From Nocardia vaccinii NBRC 15922 (lineage in GTDB: Bacteria > Actinomycetota > Actinomycetes > Mycobacteriales > Mycobacteriaceae): DNA of 36,430 nucleotides. Numbering within the stretch: position 1 is the stretch's first letter; every line of letters begins with the position of its first letter. The notes below the pieces were generated by a model, which saw only the letters and a list, made by a program, of their open reading frames with translations, was not told the DNA's origin and ran no database searches. The translations under genes were made by a program, and so were the position numbers. Location: the NCBI RefSeq assembly GCF_001613305.1, contig NZ_BDCC01000087.1, positions 1 to 36,430 on the forward strand, given 5' to 3'. Shown piece by piece: positions 31,947 to 36,430 of the stretch.

Positions 31947-32438
31947 ATGGCATCGGCGACCATGTCACTCGAAAGCTCACCTGGAGAGAAGCTGACGGTC
32001 TGCTCCAGGAAGTCATGCACGGCGGATATCCCATGTACGGAGTGGGCGAGCTTCTCGAAATGGGCCGAACAGTTACATCAATTGGAGCGCACCGACGCTG
32101 GCCTCGATTCATTGCTCGCTGCCTTGCACCGCAGTGAGCTCAGGGACCTGTTCGATACGAGCCATGAGGGGGACTGCGATCCAGGTGGTCAGAGATCGTG
32201 CACAGCCTGCGGCACACCACTGCGGCGGCCGGTGGCCGGCTCTCCTGGTCGACGTCCCAGATACTGCAAGCCTGCGTGCAGGCAACGGGCCTACAGACGC
32301 CGGAAGGGCCGCGGACCTCGGCGAGTGAGATCTACGGTCGCCCTGACGATTGCCCTCACGGAACTGGAGATTTTGCTGCTGCGGGAGTCGGCCTATCGAA
32401 CCGTGGACGACAGGCGGAATCCCCGGTCGGAAGGTTGA
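31947..32438 (+). CDS. Small zinc-ribbon protein
   Basis: 163 residues from ATG 31947 (GAGGAGAG upstream; ATG 31965 is an alternative). N-terminal helical part with CTEWASFSKWAEQLHQLER and LDSLLAALHRSELRDLF. Central zinc-binding module CTACGTPLRRP...RPRYCKPACRQRAYRRR (CxxC at about 91-94, CxxxC further on), a motif common at the ends of actinobacterial DNA-associated small proteins. The C-terminal 45 residues are basic. Function unknown; nucleic-acid binding is likely from the CRQRAYRRR segment. It follows the broken DUF6879 gene. Confidence 0.5.
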   Translation: MASATMSLESSPGEKLTVCSRKSCTADIPCTEWASFSKWAEQLHQLERTDAGLDSLLAALHRSELRDLFDTSHEGDCDPGGQRSCTACGTPLRRPVAGSPGRRPRYCKPACRQRAYRRRKGRGPRRVRSTVALTIALTELEILLLRESAYRTVDDRRNPRSEG

Positions 32439-32487
32439 GTATCGAACTGGTAGCCAATGGGGCTGCTGCACGTTCAGGTGACAGTGG

Positions 32488-32680
32488 TTAAGCAGCCTGT
32501 CGGGCTGCTGGGGTCATGATGGTTTCGAATTCGATCGGGGTCAACCGGCCGAGGCGGGCTTGTCGACGTCGGCGGTGGTAGGTGCGTTCGATCCAGGTGA
32601 CGATCGCGATCCGTAATTGTTCGCGGGTGTCCCACCGCTGCCGGTCCAAGACATTGCGTTGCAGCAGACTGAAAACTGCA
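32488..32680 (-). pseudogene. IS3-family OrfB C-terminal remnant
   Basis: About 60 residues: FSLLQRNVLDRQRW, TREQLRIAIVTWIERTYHRR, LGRLTPIEFETIM. This is the C-terminal tail of an IS3-family transposase, of a different subgroup from the intact element at 5685-6990. The catalytic core is gone. Confidence 0.8.
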
Positions 32681-32697
32681 CTCAGGTGAGTGGCATT

Positions 32698-32737
32698 GGT
32701 TGCACTCCCGCTGGGTAGGTTGCACTCCCGCTGGGTA
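32698..32737. repeat. Tandem duplication of 20 bp
   Basis: GGTTGCACTCCCGCTGGGTA occurs twice head to tail (32698-32717, 32718-32737), between the IS remnant and the AraC promoter. Possibly a scar of IS activity. Confidence 0.7.
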
Positions 32738-32763
32738 TTCCGTGGCCGGAGGTCGTTATAGAT

Positions 32764-32784
32764 TTTGGTACTGTTTGCGACATG
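32764..32784 (-). promoter_or_regulatory. Operator-like site over the AraC gene start
   Basis: On the minus strand it reads TGTCGCAAACAGTACC, close to the site at 33988 (TGTCGCAAATGGTACC). On the plus strand it contains ACTGTTTGC, the left half of the regulon motif, without a matching right half. It overlaps the start codon at 32782, so binding would block expression. Confidence 0.45.
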
Positions 32785-33786
32785 GAGGCTACGGTACTCG
32801 TCATCGACGGTGTAGCCGATTTCGGATTCGCGGCGGTACTCGAGACCTTCAGCATGGCCAATGCCCTGCTGGCCGAACTGGAAAGCCCTCCCCCACCCTG
32901 GCGGGTACGCACCGCGTCGCTGGGCACCAGCGTCCGGACCTGGCACGGCCACCTCGTACCGACCACACCACTGGACGATCTATTCGGCGAGATCGACGTG
33001 ATGATCGTGCCCGCAATCGGTGTACTCGACTCCGAAGCGTTGGTCGATCTGATTTCCGCGCCCGCGAATCAGCCAATACTGGAACATATTTCGTCGGAGC
33101 ACCAGCGCGGCACCCACCTGGCCGGAGCCTGCACCGGAACAGTCTTCCTCGCCGAGGCCGGGGTGCTGAACGGCCTCACGGCGACAACCAGCTGGTGGCT
33201 CGGCCCCACCTTCCGGCGCAGATATCCCGAAGTCGATGTCCAGGAGGGCCGCACCCTGTGCCTCGCGCGCGGGGTGACCACCGCCGGCGCATCCCTTTCG
33301 CACCTGGATCTTGCACTGTCACTGATCAATTCGGTCAGTCCGGCGCTGGCCGAACTCGTCGCCAGGTACTTGGCGATCGGTAATCGAGGGCCACAGATCG
33401 AGTTCTCGATTCCAGAGGTCGTCGCCCGCGGTGACTCACTCGTCGCGTCATTCGAACGCTGGGTGCGCGAACACGTCGCCGATCAGTTCACGATCGCCGA
33501 CGCGGCAAAGGCCCTGGATACCACGGCGCGCAGTCTGCAGCGTGCGACGCAGGCCCAGCTGGGCATGTCACCCAGGGATTTCGGCGACGAGATCCGCCTC
33601 GAACGAGCCACGCGGCTCCTGCGGACGACCGCCCTGCCCGTAGACGCGATCGCCACGCAGGTCGGTTACCTCAACGCTGGAACGCTGCGGGCACTGTTCC
33701 GACGCCGCCGCGGCACGACCATCGCCGAAGTACGCGGGTCGGACGCTGTCTGGAGATCCGCACCGAGACGAGATCGGACCCAATAG
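32782..33786 (+). CDS. GlxA-type AraC-family regulator
   Basis: 334 residues from ATG 32782. N-terminal DJ-1/PfpI-like domain (1 to about 185) with the nucleophile-elbow motif AGACTGTVFLAEAGVL (Cys117), then an AraC HTH pair (about 225-320): FTIADAAKALDTTARSLQRA, MSPRDFGDEIRLERATRLL and VDAIATQVGYLNAGTLRALF. Regulators of this type sense small metabolites or aldehydes and activate neighbouring catabolic or detoxification genes. No Shine-Dalgarno lies before the start, so the message may be leaderless. A similar 16-bp element overlaps its own start and lies in tandem downstream at 33988-34024. Confidence 0.88.
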   Translation: MEATVLVIDGVADFGFAAVLETFSMANALLAELESPPPPWRVRTASLGTSVRTWHGHLVPTTPLDDLFGEIDVMIVPAIGVLDSEALVDLISAPANQPILEHISSEHQRGTHLAGACTGTVFLAEAGVLNGLTATTSWWLGPTFRRRYPEVDVQEGRTLCLARGVTTAGASLSHLDLALSLINSVSPALAELVARYLAIGNRGPQIEFSIPEVVARGDSLVASFERWVREHVADQFTIADAAKALDTTARSLQRATQAQLGMSPRDFGDEIRLERATRLLRTTALPVDAIATQVGYLNAGTLRALFRRRRGTTIAEVRGSDAVWRSAPRRDRTQ

Positions 33787-33818
33787 CGTTCAGCTTCGGC
33801 AGGGCTCGTACCAAGTGA

Positions 33819-33945
33819 GTCAGCATCGAGAATCCGGGCGGGCGCGAGGTACTGCGGCTGCGTGAACGGCGAACGCCGCGGCCGGGCCCGGATGAGATTC
33901 TGGTGGATGTCCGGGTGGCGGGCGTCCATGATTCGCCCCCGGTGA
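33819..33945 (+). pseudogene. Quinone-oxidoreductase N-terminal fragment
   Basis: In-frame peptide VSIENPGGREVLRLRERRTP, then RPGPDEILVDVRVAGVH, the N-terminal GroES-like strand of NADPH:quinone reductase / zinc-type alcohol dehydrogenases. A TGA precedes it directly and homology ends after the VAGVH motif. So only about 40 residues remain. It may be the former target gene of the AraC regulator. Confidence 0.55.
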
Positions 33946-33987
33946 ACAACGTCGTCACGTTGCATCAACGACGAGTACCGCCACCTA

Positions 33988-34024
33988 TGTCGCAAATGGT
34001 ACCTAATCTGTCGTAAAAGACACC
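33988..34024 (+). promoter_or_regulatory. Tandem operator-like direct repeat
   Basis: TGTCGCAAATGGTACC (33988-34003) and TGTCGTAAAAGACACC (34009-34024), same orientation, 21 bp apart (two helical turns), as is usual for AraC-type dimers. The first unit matches the site overlapping the regulator's start. Confidence 0.55.
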
Positions 34025-34529
34025 AGCCATCGCCGCTCTTTCCTCCTATCGTTCATGTATGGCTCTGGCGCGACAGCCAGCCGGTGAGCCGATAGAGCGC
34101 CGACGGGTCCGGCGCGAGCGTTCCATCACCGATGGTTCGGATGGCGCCGAAGTAGCGTGAGGGAGGGGACACGAGAATGGGCATCAACTGCCGTCGATGT
34201 CGCACAATCGAATCTGCTGTCGAGTTGGCCGCTGTTACCGCGAAGGTGTTGCAGCGCATGGCATTCGGGCCGCCGCGGCGATCATGGTCATCGACGGTTC
34301 GTCCGGCGACCGGCGGTGCGGGTGGCCGAGCGGTGCTGCTGCCGACCGCGGGGTGCTGGTATCCACTGTTCGGAATCTGATTCCGGCTGTCGAATTGTCA
34401 CCGGGTCTCGGCCCACCCGGCCCGGGTTCATTGCCAAGTGCCTGAATCATTCAGGTGCACGATTCCTGTGCGGTGAAGTTCAAACATGCGTACGATACTT
34501 CAAGATCGTTATCTCGAGGATTTGATTCC
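34025..34529. other. Intergenic, no supported gene
   Basis: About 500 bp. A minus-strand peptide near 34056-34150 (IRTIGDGTLAPDPSALYRLT) looks like part of a real protein but has no match I recognise and no clear start. The end contains the GAGGA ribosome binding site of the next gene. Confidence 0.3.
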
Positions 34530-35873
34530 ATGGTAATGTCATTGCAAGGCGAGTTGGAGCCGCTGCTGGCAAATCTTGTGTCAGCGGCTGAGAGTTTATT
34601 CGAGTTCAATATGTCCCAGTCGCCCGGGGGGACTCCGAGTCAAAACCAGCAGGCGGAGTCGGTTTTCCATAGTGACGTATCGACCCTCGCTGCCCGATTC
34701 CGAGGGTACTACTCGCTGGATGGACCTGATCTGGCGCAGGTCGCTGATCAGTTCCTTGTTTCTTCGGACCAGTGGACATGGCCGGCGGGTTCTTCCGTGT
34801 TCTCTTGTATCGCAAGGGCTGCCGGGAACGTTGACGATGCGACGAAATTGATCCATCTCGGGCTATGGAAAGGAGATGGGGCGGATATCTTCTACCATAA
34901 TTTCTTGGTTCCGTTCGGGCAAGCCGCTGCGGTCCACGCCCTGTGCGTGCGAGAACTGGCAATCGCCGCGACGGCGCTCGCCGATGCTGTCGAGCTGACC
35001 AAGGAATCCGTTGTATGGATCTGCAAGAGACTGATTGTACTTCTCGGCGGAGGTGGTAGCGCCGGTACGGCTCCCGGTGAAGAGGAGACAAGTGGCAAAG
35101 AAATAGCCGGACTCGTGAGTGTCATGGCCGACGCGGTCGCGGTATTCAAAGCAGTGACGGCACCCGAACTCGACATCATCGATGTGGCTCTTGCCGCTAC
35201 CGGGTGGGGTGGCGGCATGATCGCCGAATCGAAGTCTCAACTCCACGAGTGGCCCATCGACGTTACCGGCTCGGGTCCAATAGCAGTCGCAAGCACGCTC
35301 CTCTACAACGCGTGGACCGCGTTGGACGGACTCGACAGGAACATCGCCGAGTTGGACGAGAAGATCAACCAGGGACTCGAAACGGACCTCAACGAGTCGG
35401 GGCCATTCAGCAATCCGACCGCTCGGCTGCAGCGCCCGAACCTGAAATCCTCGGCGTATCAAGAACTGGAGTTCAAGGGACTCGACGATGCCAAGGACGC
35501 GGTTGTCGTCAACGTCGTACAGCTGTATTACACCGGGTATCGCACCCTACCGGCGGCCGGTGAGCAATACGGCGCCGCAGCGACGGCCTGTTCGGCAGCG
35601 CAAATCGTCGGTGTGGATCACCAGTTCCCGAGGGCGGTGGGAAAGTTCAACGAGGCGGCACACGTGCTCGACGGGCTGTTGACCACAGCCAGCAACGGCC
35701 TTACCAATTCCGCAGCAGCCATGGTGCAAGCGGCAACGACGTACCGTGCGGCCGACGAGTACGAATCTGGGCAGATCCGGATGCTGGAGTACGAGATTGC
35801 GACGCAGGGCAGCTACCAGTACACACTGCCGGAATGGCTGGTACTCCATAAGCCCGGCCCGTCGGCGGTCTGA
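34530..35873 (+). CDS. Large helical WXG/ESX-like protein
   Basis: 447 residues from ATG 34530 (GAGGA at 34516-34520). Almost wholly alpha-helical. In the first half is LGLWKGDGADIFYHNFLVPF, a W-x-G turn between two long helices as in WXG100/ESX substrates. The central part has a Gly-rich linker (LGGGGSAGTAPGEEETSG). The C-terminal part from about residue 345 repeats a four-helix pattern (EQYGAAATACSAAQIVGV, FNEAAHVLDGLLTTASNGLT, AAMVQAATTYRAADEYESGQ). No signal peptide is seen, which fits type VII secretion, and the lone gene would need an ESX system elsewhere. No toxin domain recognised. Base composition is more AT-rich than its neighbours, a hint of transfer. Confidence 0.6.
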   Translation: MVMSLQGELEPLLANLVSAAESLFEFNMSQSPGGTPSQNQQAESVFHSDVSTLAARFRGYYSLDGPDLAQVADQFLVSSDQWTWPAGSSVFSCIARAAGNVDDATKLIHLGLWKGDGADIFYHNFLVPFGQAAAVHALCVRELAIAATALADAVELTKESVVWICKRLIVLLGGGGSAGTAPGEEETSGKEIAGLVSVMADAVAVFKAVTAPELDIIDVALAATGWGGGMIAESKSQLHEWPIDVTGSGPIAVASTLLYNAWTALDGLDRNIAELDEKINQGLETDLNESGPFSNPTARLQRPNLKSSAYQELEFKGLDDAKDAVVVNVVQLYYTGYRTLPAAGEQYGAAATACSAAQIVGVDHQFPRAVGKFNEAAHVLDGLLTTASNGLTNSAAAMVQAATTYRAADEYESGQIRMLEYEIATQGSYQYTLPEWLVLHKPGPSAV

Positions 35874-35902
35874 GCCTCGATTCACCGCTGCGGGGTGTCG
35901 CA

Positions 35903-36019
35903 GTGCCCTCCCAAGCAGACATCGCGAACACCGTCGCCGTCCAACCCGACGGCAAGATCATCGCCGCCGGCAGCAGTCGCTCCGCAACAATCCGTGTGTT
36001 TGTGAGGGAAAATGGTTGA
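35903..36019 (+). pseudogene. Delta-60 repeat fragment
   Basis: 38 codons including ANTVAVQPDGKIIAAGSS and ending RENG-stop. This is one unit of the delta-60 repeat (A-V-QPDGKII-AG), which normally occurs in tandem in large secreted beta-propeller-like proteins. Only one repeat is left, 29 bp after the ESX-like gene. Confidence 0.6.
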
Positions 36020-36104
36020 GGCAGTGACGATTACAAACTTGCACCCACCAGCGCAACTCGACGGCTCTGCGCGGATCTCGCTCGCAACTGTGGGCGGTCG
36101 GCGC

Positions 36105-36386
36105 CTAGAACACGGCTGGGATGTGCTCGACGCGTGGTTCGACACCCGGTTCGACCATGACCCGAATCCCGTCGAACCGGACTCTGCGGAACGGACTGGG
36201 GTTGTTGTTGAGCCACAGCAGTGCACATCTACGAATCCGTTGCTGTCTGTCCGGCGGCACCCGGTAGCTGTCGAGAGTTGTCTCACCTGGATTGAGCTGC
36301 AGGTCGATGAATAGCATGAGGTCGGAATCTCGTGCGATGAAAGGTATCTCGCCGAGGACGCAGCGCCATTCGGTGTCGATAACCAC
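36105..36386 (-). pseudogene. N-truncated YraN/UPF0102-like protein
   Basis: 93 residues from GTG 36386. It follows YraN (UPF0102, restriction-endonuclease-like fold): TEWRCVLGEIPFIARDSDL for NWRCxxGEIDxIAxDxxx, LMLFIDLQLNPG for LVFVEVKTRxxx, RIRRCALLWLNNN, RRVRFDGIRVM and a VEHIPAVF end. The frame is open upstream only to a TAA near 36422, so about 25 N-terminal residues are gone. The nuclease-fold residues are changed too: GEID is GEIP and EVKTR is DLQLN. It is therefore a truncated and catalytically altered copy, probably a pseudogene. Confidence 0.55.
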
Positions 36387-36430
36387 GACTCCGTGGCTTA
36401 GTACTCCAGCCGCACTTAGTTATGTTGTGT

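Noticed and set aside
1..36430. tRNA, rRNA, riboswitch
   Set aside because: I looked for cloverleaf ends, CCA-type tails and known riboswitch cores in the noncoding gaps and saw none; a covariance-model scan was not possible.

Overview
The window comes from a high-GC actinobacterium, most likely a Nocardia or close relative. The evidence is mycobacterial/nocardial-type proteins throughout: an Rv0079/Rv0081-Rv0087-like locus, a DUF5313 protein, a DUF6879 remnant, a helical WXG/ESX-like protein and a Bell/NLR-type pair. No rRNA, tRNA or CRISPR array was seen. Start sites were chosen by eye from ribosome binding sites, overlaps and family length.

Layout. (1) 1-2952: an edge-truncated membrane protein, divergent from a two-gene acyl-CoA unit made of a SnoaL-crotonase fusion and an alpha-methylacyl-CoA racemase. 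(2) 3.1-10.5 kb: a scrap-yard of mobile and broken DNA. It holds a chimeric YnfA/TetR fragment, a stand-alone LuxR-type HTH, two phage/ICE-like genes, a frameshifted recombinase-associated gene, an intact IS3-family element, an IS21 relic whose terminal repeats are split by an ISL3 element with 8-bp target duplications, and a 5'-truncated HhH gene. (3) 10.5-14.5 kb: a two-gene module made of a small helical protein and an NB-ARC/TPR protein. Both carry the same short amyloid-like motif, at the C-terminus of the first and the N-terminus of the second. This looks like an NLR/amyloid-signalling immunity or cell-death system, with an HhH-like gene diverging from it.

(4) 14.8-31.3 kb: a dormancy/anaerobiosis-type metabolic locus. 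A six-gene, translationally coupled operon encodes a formate-hydrogenlyase-like (Ehr-type) membrane complex homologous to Rv0082-Rv0087 of M. tuberculosis. It is followed by its Rv0081-like ArsR regulator, a GTP-type PEP carboxykinase, a DUF5313 protein and a malic-enzyme-like pseudoenzyme. Further right are a pyrophosphatase-like pseudoenzyme, a fused SulP/malic-like pseudogene, an alpha/beta hydrolase and an Rv0079-like ribosome-hibernation protein, plus a decayed second copy of the last.

The main non-genic observation is a 21-bp motif, yACTrnTTGC-N8-GCAA/TAAA. It stands in gene-sense orientation upstream of seven separate units in this region, including arsR itself, and so suggests one regulon, plausibly that of the ArsR protein.

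(5) 31.4-36.4 kb: a decaying accessory region. It holds a DUF6879 pseudogene, a zinc-ribbon protein, an IS3 remnant, a GlxA-type AraC regulator with a tandem operator-like site downstream, a large helical ESX-like protein, a delta-60 fragment and an N-truncated YraN-like gene.
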